Source: Duganella sp. BJB480
GTDB taxonomy: Bacteria > Pseudomonadota > Gammaproteobacteria > Burkholderiales > Burkholderiaceae_D
DNA length: 64,000 nt
Direction of reading: 5' to 3'
Assembly (NCBI GenBank): GCA_003416985.1
Contig: QVIN01000002.1
Location: 62,001-126,000 of the forward strand
Each line of letters starts with the position of its first letter. The first letter of the stretch is position 1. This document shows positions 16,098-26,717 of the stretch, in pieces. The translations under genes were made by a program, and so were the position numbers. Under the pieces are notes generated by a model. That model worked only from the letters and a program-made list of their open reading frames with translations, made no database searches and was not told the DNA's origin.

Positions 16098-16172
16098 GTG
16101 TCGCTACCTCTCTCGTGAAGCGCGTATCTACGCATCTTATCGACCGCCTGTCAATCGCCTGCGCGCCACAGC

Positions 16173-16211
16173 GTTAGGAAACCCTTAAGGTTTCTTTTGG
16201 ATTGCGTTAAG
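16173..16211 (+). promoter_or_regulatory. Candidate PmrA/QseB-type box array
   Basis: Hexamers resembling YTTAAG occur on the plus strand at an 11-base pitch: GTTAGG (16173-16178), CTTAAG (16184-16189), a weak TTTTGG (16195-16200) and GTTAAG (16206-16211). The first pair is separated by five bases, as in the known PmrA box YTTAAG-N5-YTTAAG. The site sits between the two divergent start codons (16097 and 16263), next to an OmpR-family regulator of that subgroup. Binding is inferred. Confidence 0.5.
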
Positions 16212-16262
16212 GAAGACTGGGGAGAATCTGCCCACACTAAAACTATTATCGAGGGAGCTTGG

Positions 16263-19001
16263 ATGGACAGCAAAGCAGGGATGAAAACGGTGCCAACGCC
16301 TATCGCGTCGGCGGTGGCATTGATGCTCGCGTGCGCGGCGGCGCCCGCAATGGCGCAGCAAACGGCCGGCGACAGCGCCCAGCCGCTGGAACAGGTGGTG
16401 GTCACCGGCATCCGCGCCTCCCTGCAGCAGGCCCTGGCCCGCAAGCGCAATAGCGATACGCTGTCCGAAGTCGTATCGGCCGAGGACATCGGCAAAATGC
16501 CGGACAAGAACGTGGCGGACGCCATCCAGCGCGTGCCGGGTGTGAACATCTCCTCCTCCGCCGGCGGCGAAGGCGGCTTCGCCGAGAACGACCGCGTGAG
16601 CATCCGCGGCACCAGCTCCAGCCTGACGCAGACGCAGGTCAACGGCCACACCATCGGCACCGGCGACTGGTTCGTGCTGGACCAGGCGGGCGCGGTCGGG
16701 CGCAGCGTGAGCTACGCGCTGCTGCCGTCGGAAATCGTCAGCGCGGTCACGGTGCAGAAAAGCCAGCAGGCCGACATGGTGGAAGGCGGCGTGGCCGGCT
16801 CGGTCAACATCGAGACCCGCAAGCCGCTGGACTTCAAGAAGCAGTTGACGCTGGAGGCTTCGGCCCAGGCCATCCACGCCGACCTGCCCAGCAAGACCGA
16901 TCCGCAAATGAATGCGCTGATCGGCTGGAAGAACGATGCCAAGACCTTCGGCGTGCTGGTGCAGCTGTTCTCGGAAAAGCGCCACGAGCGCCGCGACGGC
17001 CAGGAGTTTTACGGCTACACCGCCATCGCCGCCGACAGCAACGCGGCCAAGGCGCATCCCGAGCTGGCGGGGATCCTGGCGCCGGCCGGCATCAGCGCCT
17101 CGCTGTTCGAGCAAACCCGCAAGCGCACCGGCGGCGCCTTCGACCTTCAGTTCAAACCGAACAAGGACCTGAGCTTCGACATCAACGGTTTCAGCTCGCA
17201 GCTGGACGCGGCCAACTACAACCGCAGCTTCTACAACAACATCGCCGCCAACATCAACGCCACCAACCCGGACACCGGCGCCCCGGTCGGCGTGGTCCCT
17301 TCGGCCTACACCATCAAGAGCGGCACGCTGGTATCGGCGACGATACCAGCCTCGCAGTACCCGGCCGTCAGCGCCACGCAGACCTACAACTCGTCGCTGT
17401 ATTCGGCCTTCGGCGACCAGATCTACCGTCCCGGCTCGTCGTCCTCGTCGGCCTACATCGATCTCGATGGCAGCTACAAGGTCAACCAGGACCTGCGCAT
17501 CAGCGGCAGCGTGGGCTACACGCGCGGCACCGGCAAGACCCCGGCCGATATCGGCTACGAGGCCGGCCTGACCGGCGCCGGTTCCAGCTACACGCTGAAC
17601 GGCCTGTCGCCGGCCACCATGTCCTTCCCAGGCGCGGACACGTCGAAGTTCACCAACTACGTCACCGCTTCCGCCTGGGGCTCGCACGTTATCACCAAGG
17701 ACGCCGAAAAGTACGCGCAGGCCGATGCCGAACTGCGGCTTGACCGCGGCGTCATGGAGTCGGCCAAGTTCGGCGTACGCTTCGCCGAACACCATCGCAG
17801 CGTGAGCCAGCCGGAGAACCGCAGCTGCAAGGCCTGCGACGGCACCACCTCGGCGCCGCTGCCGGCGTGGAACGGCTCGACCTACCCATCCAACTTCGGC
17901 AACGGCATCACCAACAGCGCCGGCTTCCTGCGCAACGTCTGGCAGATCAACCCCGCCGACATCGCCGCCTGGGCCGCCAAATACGATCTGGCCGGCGGCC
18001 CCACCACCGAGAACTGGGCCGGCGAGATGGACGTGAAGGAGAAGTCCAGCGCCATCTACGGCATGGTCAACCTGGCGGGCGACGGCTGGCGCGGCAACGT
18101 GGGCGTGCGCTATGTGCACACCAACCAGGCCACCATCACCAACATCCCGGGCGGCGACCATCCCATCGGCCAGGACAACGTGAACGGCCCGTACACGCCG
18201 ACGCTGAACCAGAGCGGCTACAACGACTTCCTGCCGAGCGCGAACTTCAAGATCGACCTGTCGCCCAAGCTGGTGGCCCGCGCGGCGGTCGCCAAGACGA
18301 TGGCGCGTCCCGACTTCAGCGCGATGGTCGGCGCGGTGACGCTCAACGACACCAACCTGACCGGCAGCAGCGGCAATCCGCGACTGAAGCCGGTCCGCTC
18401 GACCAACTACGACGTCGCGCTGGAATGGTACTTCGCGCCGAAAGCGCTGCTGTCGGCCGGCGTGTTCTACATGGACATGTCGTCCTACGTCACCTACGGC
18501 ACGGCCAACCTCACCTACTTCAACAACTCGTTCAAGCGCTTCGACAGCTACGCCATTTCGTCGCCGACCAATATCGCGGCCAAGAACAAGGGCGTGGAGC
18601 TGGCGTACCAGCAGCACCTGTTCGGCGGCGTGGGCGTGGTGGCCAACTACACCTACACCGACGGCAAGGCGGACGACGGCCTGCCGGTGGTGGGCAACTC
18701 GAAGAACACCTACAACGCCGAAACCTACTACGAGGACGACCGCTTGAGCGCCCGCCTGGCCTACACCTACCGCTCCAGCTTCTCGGGCGGCTTGTACAAC
18801 AGCTTCCCGCAGGTGATGGCGGGAACCGGCAACCTGGCGGCGTCGATCAGCTACAAGATCAACGAGAACCTGTCGATCACCTTCGATGCGCTGAACCTGA
18901 ACAACGCCGTGCTGCGCTACTACGGCACCAACAAGGACCAGCCTATCGCCTCGTATTCGAACGGCCGTCAATACTACCTGGGGTTGCGTGGCAAGCTCTA
19001 A
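16263..19001 (+). CDS. TonB-dependent outer membrane receptor (Xanthomonas/Caulobacter type)
   Basis: The 912-residue protein has a signal peptide (1-32, ending PAMAQQ), a TonB-box-like segment EQVVVTGIRASL, a plug domain with the characteristic EDIGKMPDKNVADAIQRVPGVNI stretch, and a long beta-barrel ending in the aromatic-rich strand GRQYYLGLRGKL. This is the subclass often used for uptake of oligosaccharides and other large substrates. The start at 16263 has GGGAG a few bases upstream and gives a clean signal peptide. The gene overlaps the next one by 14 bases. The downstream membrane acyltransferases suggest an aminosugar or glycan substrate, but no glycosidase is present to confirm it. 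Confidence 0.9.
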   Translation: MDSKAGMKTVPTPIASAVALMLACAAAPAMAQQTAGDSAQPLEQVVVTGIRASLQQALARKRNSDTLSEVVSAEDIGKMPDKNVADAIQRVPGVNISSSAGGEGGFAENDRVSIRGTSSSLTQTQVNGHTIGTGDWFVLDQAGAVGRSVSYALLPSEIVSAVTVQKSQQADMVEGGVAGSVNIETRKPLDFKKQLTLEASAQAIHADLPSKTDPQMNALIGWKNDAKTFGVLVQLFSEKRHERRDGQEFYGYTAIAADSNAAKAHPELAGILAPAGISASLFEQTRKRTGGAFDLQFKPNKDLSFDINGFSSQLDAANYNRSFYNNIAANINATNPDTGAPVGVVPSAYTIKSGTLVSATIPASQYPAVSATQTYNSSLYSAFGDQIYRPGSSSSSAYIDLDGSYKVNQDLRISGSVGYTRGTGKTPADIGYEAGLTGAGSSYTLNGLSPATMSFPGADTSKFTNYVTASAWGSHVITKDAEKYAQADAELRLDRGVMESAKFGVRFAEHHRSVSQPENRSCKACDGTTSAPLPAWNGSTYPSNFGNGITNSAGFLRNVWQINPADIAAWAAKYDLAGGPTTENWAGEMDVKEKSSAIYGMVNLAGDGWRGNVGVRYVHTNQATITNIPGGDHPIGQDNVNGPYTPTLNQSGYNDFLPSANFKIDLSPKLVARAAVAKTMARPDFSAMVGAVTLNDTNLTGSSGNPRLKPVRSTNYDVALEWYFAPKALLSAGVFYMDMSSYVTYGTANLTYFNNSFKRFDSYAISSPTNIAAKNKGVELAYQQHLFGGVGVVANYTYTDGKADDGLPVVGNSKNTYNAETYYEDDRLSARLAYTYRSSFSGGLYNSFPQVMAGTGNLAASISYKINENLSITFDALNLNNAVLRYYGTNKDQPIASYSNGRQYYLGLRGKL

Positions 19002-20160
19002 GCCGGCGCGGATACTGGCGATCGACGCCTTCCGCGGCGTCACCATCCTGGTCATGATCTTCGTGAACACGCTGGCCGGCGTGCGCGGGATGCCGGCCTG
19101 GATGGAGCACGCCCCGGCGGACGCCGACGCCATGACCTTCCCGGACGTGGTGTTCCCGGCCTTCCTGTTCATCGTCGGCATGTCGATACCGTTCGCCATG
19201 GCGCAACGGCAGGCAGCGGGCGACACGGCGGCCCAACGCTGGCGGCACGTGCTCACCCGGGCCGCCGGCTTGCTGGTACTGGGCGTCTTCATGGTCAACG
19301 CGGAGGATGGCTACAACGAGGCGGCGATGGGCATGTCCATCCATCTGTGGTCGCTGCTGTTCTACGGCTGCGCCATGCTGGTGTGGGCCGTCCACCGGTT
19401 CGAGAACAGAACGCTGTCGCTGGCCTTGCGGGCGGCCGGCGTTTGCGGGCTGGTGGCGTTGGCGCTGGCGTTTCGCGGCGGCGCCGATGGCAACCTGCGG
19501 CTCGCGCCGCAATGGTGGGGCATACTGGGATTGATAGGCTGGGCGTACCTGTACAGCGCAGTGGCGTGGGAGCTTGCGCGTGCGCGCATTCTGCCGCTCG
19601 TCGCGCTGGTGCTGGCCTGCACGGGCCTGTACACCGCCGCCCATGCGGCGCCATCGTCCGCGCTGTCGCAGCTGCTGGGGGCACAGGCCGAAAACGCCGT
19701 GCACACATCGATCGCGCTGTGCGGCATGGCGACGTCGCTGATCTTCTTCGGCCAGCGGCGCGGGAAGCCCTTCCGCGATGCCCTGCTGCTTGCGCTGGCG
19801 CTGACCGCGATCGCCTTCGCGCTGCGGCCCTGGTTCAAGATCTCGAAGATTTATGCCACGCCGAGTTGGGCGCTTTACAGCGCCGCCATCTGCGTACTGC
19901 TGTTCGCGGCACTGTACTGGGTGGTCGACCAGCGGCGCATGAACGGCTGGGTGGCGCTGGTCCGGCCGGCGGCGGCCAATCCATTGCTGGTTTATATCAT
20001 TCCCTACATCGTCTTCGCGCTGATGCAGCTGCTGCACCTGGCGCTGCCGGACGTGCTGGGCTCCGGCTGGCCGGGATTCCTATGGGCTCTTGCCTACGCC
20101 ATCATCGTCATGGCGCTGGCGGCGGGCCTCAACCGGCTGCATTTCACATTGCAGCTCTAA
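18988..20160 (+). CDS. Membrane protein of the DUF5009/NagX-HGSNAT acyltransferase superfamily
   Basis: The 390-residue polytopic protein has about ten hydrophobic segments. It opens with the superfamily signature RILAIDAFRGVTILVMIFVN and then FPDVVFPAFLFIVGMSIPFA. These features match DUF5009 / COG4299 proteins, related to human heparan-alpha-glucosaminide N-acetyltransferase. The start is a GTG lying inside the end of the TonB receptor gene (14-base overlap); no in-frame ATG precedes the signature. A role in handling acetylated aminosugars at the inner membrane is inferred from relatives such as NagX. The next gene encodes a distant paralogue. Confidence 0.8.
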   Translation: MASSKPARILAIDAFRGVTILVMIFVNTLAGVRGMPAWMEHAPADADAMTFPDVVFPAFLFIVGMSIPFAMAQRQAAGDTAAQRWRHVLTRAAGLLVLGVFMVNAEDGYNEAAMGMSIHLWSLLFYGCAMLVWAVHRFENRTLSLALRAAGVCGLVALALAFRGGADGNLRLAPQWWGILGLIGWAYLYSAVAWELARARILPLVALVLACTGLYTAAHAAPSSALSQLLGAQAENAVHTSIALCGMATSLIFFGQRRGKPFRDALLLALALTAIAFALRPWFKISKIYATPSWALYSAAICVLLFAALYWVVDQRRMNGWVALVRPAAANPLLVYIIPYIVFALMQLLHLALPDVLGSGWPGFLWALAYAIIVMALAAGLNRLHFTLQL

Positions 20161-20171
20161 CCTCGAAAACT

Positions 20172-21233
20172 ATGCGCCTCAATTCTATCGACGCGGTACG
20201 CGGCCTGACGGTGGCCGCCATGCTGCTGGTGAACGACGCCGGCGACTGGTCGCACGTCTACCCTTGGCTGGAACACGCCGAATGGCATGGCTGCACGCCG
20301 CCGGACTTCATCTTCCCCATCTTTCTGTTGATCGTCGGCGTCTCGATCAACCTTGCGCTGGCGCCGCGCCTTGAGGCCGGCGCCAATGCCACGGACCTTG
20401 CGCGTCCGGTGCTGCTGCGCGCCGCGCGCATCGTGCTGCTGGGGATAGCGCTGCATGTGGTGGCGATGCTGCTGCTGAATGGACGCGGTTTCCGCCTGTT
20501 CGGCGTGCTGCAACGGACCGGCATCTGCTTCGCCGTCGCGGGACTGCTGGCCATCCACATGCGCAGCGCCCGCGCGCAGTGGGCGGTGTTCGCCGCCATC
20601 GTGCTGGGATATTGGGCCTTGCTGATTGCCGGCGGTTCGCTGGAGCCGGGCCTGAACCTGCCCGATCGCGTCGACAGCGCGCTGCTCGGCCACCTGGCCT
20701 ACCAGTACGACGCCGCCACCGGCATCGGCCACGACCCGGAGGGCATTGTGGGCACGCTGCCGTCGCTGGCCACGGTCATCCTCGGCCTGCGCGCCGGCGA
20801 TTGGCTGCGGCGCGGGCAAACCCGCACGCTGGCACTGGCCGGCGCGGTGGCGATGCTGGCCGGCGGCCTGTGGTCGCTGGTGCTGCCGCTGAACAAACAG
20901 CTGTGGACTTCGTCGTTCGTGCTGTGGACGGGTGGTTTCGGCATGTTGGTCATCGCGCTGGCGCACCAGCTGATCGACGTGCATGGCTGGCCGGCGTTGG
21001 GCCGCGCCATGGGCCTGAACGCCATCGCCGCCTACTCCGGCTCCTGGATCGCGACTTGCGTGATCGAAGGCAGCGGCATCATGGGGCCACTTTACGCGAC
21101 GATTTTCAGCCGTCCGCTGACCCCGTTGCTGGGCCCCTGGGCGGCCTCGCTGGCGTTCGCCGCCTGCTTCACCGCCCTATTCTGGCTGGCCATGGCCGGC
21201 GCTGAAAAAAGAGGCTGGCGCATCACGATTTGA
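20172..21233 (+). CDS. NagX-like / heparan-alpha-glucosaminide N-acetyltransferase-type membrane protein
   Basis: The 353-residue polytopic protein carries the hallmark N-terminal region LNSIDAVRGLTVAAMLLVND, then WSHVYPWLEHAEWHGCTPPD and FIFPIFLLIVGVSIN, the pattern of COG4299 acyltransferases including NagX of GlcNAc-utilisation clusters. The His residues in this loop align with the loop containing the acetyl-accepting His of the eukaryotic enzyme. It follows the DUF5009 gene by 11 bases and is the last gene of the receptor operon. An eight-T run follows the stop at 21240-21247 but without a strong hairpin. Confidence 0.8.
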   Translation: MRLNSIDAVRGLTVAAMLLVNDAGDWSHVYPWLEHAEWHGCTPPDFIFPIFLLIVGVSINLALAPRLEAGANATDLARPVLLRAARIVLLGIALHVVAMLLLNGRGFRLFGVLQRTGICFAVAGLLAIHMRSARAQWAVFAAIVLGYWALLIAGGSLEPGLNLPDRVDSALLGHLAYQYDAATGIGHDPEGIVGTLPSLATVILGLRAGDWLRRGQTRTLALAGAVAMLAGGLWSLVLPLNKQLWTSSFVLWTGGFGMLVIALAHQLIDVHGWPALGRAMGLNAIAAYSGSWIATCVIEGSGIMGPLYATIFSRPLTPLLGPWAASLAFAACFTALFWLAMAGAEKRGWRITI

Positions 21234-21439
21234 GGCCGGTTTTTTTTCGTATTTTGAGCGTGATCGCTTCCATTGCTAGCACACCCATTGCAACTATCTC
21301 AACTTACTTTACAAATTAAAAATATTCCAAATTGCATGTTGTTCATTCATAATGCTTTTAGAGCAAGTTCACTGAAACCAGCGCAAGTCACCGCCGGCGG
21401 CCGGCCGTCCGCCTCAAACACGAAATCTGGAGTTTTTAT
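21234..21439 (+). other. AT-rich intergenic region with possible promoter for the PEP-CTERM gene
   Basis: This is the longest gap in the window (206 bases) and is much richer in A/T than the flanking genes from 21248 to about 21365. A CATAAT hexamer (21348-21353) with a poor TTCCAA 17 bases upstream is a possible sigma-70 promoter; TTTACA at 21308 lacks a partner. No sigma-54 consensus (TGGCAC-N5-TTGC) is visible. The leader to the ATG would be about 80 bases, with GGAG shortly before the start. Confidence 0.35.
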
Positions 21440-22168
21440 ATGCGTCTTAAATCGATTATGTTGGCCCTGTCCGCCGTTGCCGCCCTGAGCGCCAGCGTCG
21501 CAAACGCCGCCGTACCTGGCGAGTTGATCGTCAACGGTGGTTTCGAAACCGGCAACTACGGCCAAATCGGCTGGGGCGGCCATCAGCTGCAGGGTTGGAA
21601 CAGCAACGGCTACAACTTCCTGTTCAATGGTTCGAACGTGGACCAGGGCGGCGTGCAAGGCAGCTACGGCAAGCTGCAACTGTGGGGCCCGCATAACGGC
21701 TCCGCCAACGGCCTGGGCGCCAGCCCGGTCGGCGGCAACTTCGTCGCGGCCGACGGCGCGTTCGAGATCGCCCCGCTGACCCAGACCGTCAACGGCCTGG
21801 TCGCCGGCCAGCAATACAACCTGAGCTTCTACTGGGCCGGCGCGCAGCAGCAAGGCTTCAGCGGCGCCACCACCGAACAGTGGAAGGTCTCGCTGGGCAA
21901 CCAGACCAAGTCGACCGACGTGAAGAACAACGTCAACCACGGCTTCACCGGCTGGCAAAAGGAAACCTTCACCTTCACCGCCAACAGCACCAGCGAAGTG
22001 CTGAGCTTCCTGGCCGTGGGCACCCCGGCCGGCGTGCCGCCGTTCTCGCTGCTGGACGGCGTGTCGATGGTGGCCTCCGTACCTGAGCCGCAAACCTGGG
22101 GCATGCTGGGCCTGGGCCTGGGCCTGGTCGGTTTCGCCGCACGTCGCCGCAAAGCCAAGGCCGCTTAA
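21440..22168 (+). CDS. PEP-CTERM sorting-domain protein
   Basis: The 242-residue protein has a signal peptide (1-23), a beta-rich middle with the opening GELIVNGGFETGN common in secreted carbohydrate-binding-like domains, and a C-terminal PEP-CTERM signal: VPEP at 214-217, a hydrophobic helix, then ARRRKAKAA. PEP-CTERM proteins are processed by exosortase in Gram-negative bacteria that make extracellular polysaccharide. No exosortase gene lies nearby, which is normal for substrates. A strong terminator hairpin follows, so it is likely monocistronic. Confidence 0.92.
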   Translation: MRLKSIMLALSAVAALSASVANAAVPGELIVNGGFETGNYGQIGWGGHQLQGWNSNGYNFLFNGSNVDQGGVQGSYGKLQLWGPHNGSANGLGASPVGGNFVAADGAFEIAPLTQTVNGLVAGQQYNLSFYWAGAQQQGFSGATTEQWKVSLGNQTKSTDVKNNVNHGFTGWQKETFTFTANSTSEVLSFLAVGTPAGVPPFSLLDGVSMVASVPEPQTWGMLGLGLGLVGFAARRRKAKAA

Positions 22169-22186
22169 TTCGCCGCCAGCCTCAAA

Positions 22187-22214
22187 CAATGCCGGACGTT
22201 CGCGTCCGGCATTG
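22187..22214 (+). terminator. Intrinsic terminator hairpin after PEP-CTERM gene
   Basis: A perfect 12-base-pair stem (CAATGCCGGACG and its complement) closes on a TTCG tetraloop, followed by a T-rich stretch (TCGTTTCCGTTT). It starts 18 bases after the stop codon. The loop type and stem stability make it a strong candidate. Confidence 0.8.
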
Positions 22215-22231
22215 TCGTTTCCGTTTCCGCT

Positions 22232-23053
22232 ATGATTCGCACCATGACTTCGATGAACGCCCTGCTCGCCTACCTGCCCACCTTTGCGGTCAACGTCGCG
22301 CGCTTGTGCGTGTGGCTGGTGCTGCTGTCGCTGGTGTTCGTGCCGCTGGAGCGCTGGCTCGCGGTGCGCAAGGCGCGCCTGTCGCGGCGCGCGCTGGCGA
22401 TCAATCTGGGCCTGTATTTCCTCAACAGCCTGTTGCCGGCCGCCGTGCTGGGCGCGCTGATGGCCGTGGTCGGCGTGGCCGCGCAAGCGGTGCTGCCGGC
22501 CGCCGTGCCCGCCGCCGTGGGCGCGCTGCCGCTGGCGGTGAAGCTGCCGCTGTCGCTGCTGATCGCCGAGGTCGGCTTTTACTGGGGCCACCGGCTGAGC
22601 CACCAGCTGCCGTGGCTGTGGCATTTCCATTCGGTGCATCACCAGCCCGAGCACCTGTACTTCCTGATCAACACGCACGCACATCCGGTCGACATGGTCG
22701 TCACCCGGCTGTTCGGCATGACGCCGCTGTACATCCTCGGCCTGGCCGGCGCCAGCGCGGGCGGCAGCGCCACGCCGGCGCTGGTGATTATCATCGGCAC
22801 CGTGTGGGGATTCTTCATCCATTCGAATCTGCGGGTCCGGCTCGGCCCGCTGGAATCGATCATCGCCACGCCGGCCTTCCACCACTGGCACCACACCAGC
22901 GTGGCGCCGCTGGACCGCAACTTCTCGTCGACGCTGCCCTTCCTCGACCGCGTGTTCGGCACCTGGCACCTGCCCGCCGAGTGGCCCGCGGCCTACGGCA
23001 TCAGCGCAGCGCCCCGCGCAGCTAGCGCCGCGCCGCCTCGTACAGCGGCGTAA
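22232..23053 (+). CDS. Sterol desaturase / fatty acid hydroxylase family membrane protein
   Basis: The 273-residue membrane protein has several hydrophobic segments and the eight-His di-iron signature of the family: HRLSH near residue 120, HSVHH near 135 and HHWHH near 217, with the extra H in THAHPVD. It would hydroxylate or desaturate a lipid at the membrane; the substrate is not evident. Start alternatives at 22244 and 22253 exist. The C-terminal tail is Ala/Pro-rich and overlaps the convergent M48 gene by 32 bases. Confidence 0.85.
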   Translation: MIRTMTSMNALLAYLPTFAVNVARLCVWLVLLSLVFVPLERWLAVRKARLSRRALAINLGLYFLNSLLPAAVLGALMAVVGVAAQAVLPAAVPAAVGALPLAVKLPLSLLIAEVGFYWGHRLSHQLPWLWHFHSVHHQPEHLYFLINTHAHPVDMVVTRLFGMTPLYILGLAGASAGGSATPALVIIIGTVWGFFIHSNLRVRLGPLESIIATPAFHHWHHTSVAPLDRNFSSTLPFLDRVFGTWHLPAEWPAAYGISAAPRAASAAPPRTAA

Positions 23054-23831
23054 CCTTGGGCATGAGCGCGCTCAGCTCGGCGATGCGGGTCTGGTCGGAC
23101 GGATGCGTGGACAGGAACTCGGCCGGCGCCTTGCCCTTGTTGGCCGCCGCCATCTTGTTCCACACCGAGATCGCCGCGTTCGGGTTGTAGCCGGCACGCG
23201 CCGCCAGTTCCAGTCCCATGCCATCGGCCTCCGACTCGTTCTGCCGCGAGTTCGGCAACACGTACAGATAATGCGCCACCTGATTGGCGGCTTCGACTTG
23301 CGCCGCGCTGTTGGGCGCGGCCGTCAGCGCCGCCTGCGACAGCGCGTTCTGCGCATAGGCTTTCGACACCCGCTCGCGGCCGTGCTCGCGCAGCGCGTGC
23401 GCCACCTCGTGGCCCATGATGACGGCGATCTCGTCGTCGCTGAGTTTCAGTTGGCGCACCAGCCCGCTGTAAAAGGTGATCTTGCCGCCCGGCGCGCACG
23501 AGGCGTTGAGGATGGGCGCGTCGATCAGCACCAGCTGCCAGTGCCATTTGACGGCGTCGTCGCGGAAGGTGCCGACCTGCTTCTGCAGCCGGCCCGCGAT
23601 GCGCGACAGGCGCTCGTACTCCGGCCCTGCGGTGACCAGCCTCCCGGCCGCCTTGGCCTGCTGGTTCTGCTGCGTGTAATTGACCAGAGCCATTTTCTCG
23701 ACCGTGTCGGCCGAGACCAGCATCAACTGCTGGCGCTGCGCGCCGACGACGCCGGGCTTGGTGGTGGAGGCGCAGGCGCCCAGCGCCAGCGCGATGGCCA
23801 GGCTGCAGGCCGGTGTGCGTAACCGTTTCAT
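23022..23831 (-). CDS. M48-family metallopeptidase, lipoprotein
   Basis: The 269-residue protein has a lipoprotein signal (MKRLRTPACSL... LGAC) and the zinc-protease motif H141-E-V-A-H145, with the third ligand in the later NESEADGMG segment. This matches LoiP/BepA/YcaL-like periplasmic proteases that act in outer-membrane protein quality control. The start at 23831 has AGGGAG six bases upstream; a longer frame exists but adds a non-signal leader. It has no TPR domain, unlike BepA. A neat inverted repeat lies 30 bases upstream. Confidence 0.9.
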   Translation of the reverse strand: MKRLRTPACSLAIALALGACASTTKPGVVGAQRQQLMLVSADTVEKMALVNYTQQNQQAKAAGRLVTAGPEYERLSRIAGRLQKQVGTFRDDAVKWHWQLVLIDAPILNASCAPGGKITFYSGLVRQLKLSDDEIAVIMGHEVAHALREHGRERVSKAYAQNALSQAALTAAPNSAAQVEAANQVAHYLYVLPNSRQNESEADGMGLELAARAGYNPNAAISVWNKMAAANKGKAPAEFLSTHPSDQTRIAELSALMPKVTPLYEAARR

Positions 23832-23861
23832 GGAATTCTCCCTGTTGGACGTGGAACTCAC

Positions 23862-23879
23862 ATTTTCCACAGGGAAAAT
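23862..23879. repeat. Inverted repeat upstream of M48 protease gene
   Basis: ATTTTCC-ACAG-GGAAAAT is a perfect 7-base inverted repeat with a 4-base centre, located between the divergent starts at 23831 and 23961. It may be an operator or a leader hairpin for the protease gene. Confidence 0.4.
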
Positions 23880-23921
23880 ATTTAGCGTCTAATCCAGATC
23901 AAGAAGCGGGCGATCCTTCGC

Positions 23922-23927
23922 TATAAT
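23922..23927 (+). promoter_or_regulatory. Possible -10 element of the beta-barrel gene
   Basis: A perfect TATAAT lies 33 bases before the ATG at 23961. The hexamer 17 bases upstream (TCAAGA) is a poor -35, so activity is uncertain. Confidence 0.4.
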
Positions 23928-23960
23928 CCAACGTCCACAACATGACGAAGAAAGCTTCGG

Positions 23961-24452
23961 ATGATCAAAAGTTTGCGTATTGCCGGCGCCGTGCTGCTGG
24001 CCTGCCTGTCCGGCGCGGCGGCGGCCGACACCTTCGAAACCATCGAGGCGGCGCCGCTGAAGGAAGTGTGGCTGAACGGCGGTTTCTACTCCTACCATTT
24101 TCAGCGCGACAAGGGCCTGAACGACAGCAATCCCGGCCTGGGCGGCGAGTACCGCTTCTCGACGGTGGCGTCGGCCACGGCGGGCCGCTTCTACAACAGC
24201 GACCGCGCCTACTCGAACTACGTGGGCGTGTACTACCAGCCGTGGAAGGTCGGCCCGGTGCGGCTGGGCGCGGTGGCGGGCGGCTTCAGCGGCTATCCGA
24301 AGATGCGCGACGGCGGCTGGTTCCTGGCGGCCATCCCCACCGCCAGCTTCGAATACAAGAGCGTGGGCGTCAATGTCGCCATCGTGCCGACCTACAAGGA
24401 CAGGCTCTATGGCGCCATTTCCGTCCAGCTCAAGCTGAAGGTCTTCGACTGA
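23961..24452 (+). CDS. Small outer-membrane beta-barrel-like protein, function unknown
   Basis: The 163-residue protein has a signal peptide (1-22, ending GAAAA) and alternating amphipathic aromatic/Gly strands ending in LYGAISVQLKLKVFD, the look of a small eight-stranded outer-membrane barrel. It recalls PagP-sized proteins, but the catalytic residues of PagP cannot be assigned. Similar short Oxalobacteraceae proteins are sometimes labelled as transporters without proof. The stop directly abuts the stop of the convergent EF-G gene. Confidence 0.65.
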   Translation: MIKSLRIAGAVLLACLSGAAAADTFETIEAAPLKEVWLNGGFYSYHFQRDKGLNDSNPGLGGEYRFSTVASATAGRFYNSDRAYSNYVGVYYQPWKVGPVRLGAVAGGFSGYPKMRDGGWFLAAIPTASFEYKSVGVNVAIVPTYKDRLYGAISVQLKLKVFD

Positions 24453-26564
<2,112 letters not shown>

Positions 26565-26717
26565 CATTCTCTCCTTGGTGCAATGTGAATGCAGGAAGTC
26601 TCACGTGCGGCGATAACGGCGGATTTCAAGTGCCGCTGTGGCGCCTGCCGTGCGACATGACTAACGGCAATTAATATAGGCTGTAGAATAACAAGCAAGT
26701 TTAACCGAAAGTGCTCC

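Noticed and set aside
16185..19298. Open frame of about 1037 codons antisense to the TonB receptor
   Set aside because: Val/Gly/Arg-rich composition with no domain, fully explained by codon bias of the receptor gene on the other strand.
21240..21247. Eight-T run after the NagX-like gene as a terminator
   Set aside because: Only a weak 5-base stem with a long loop can be drawn upstream, so I did not list it as a terminator.
21234..21439. Sigma-54 promoter for the PEP-CTERM gene
   Set aside because: PEP-CTERM genes can depend on RpoN, but no TGGCAC-N5-TTGC match with correct GG/GC spacing is present.
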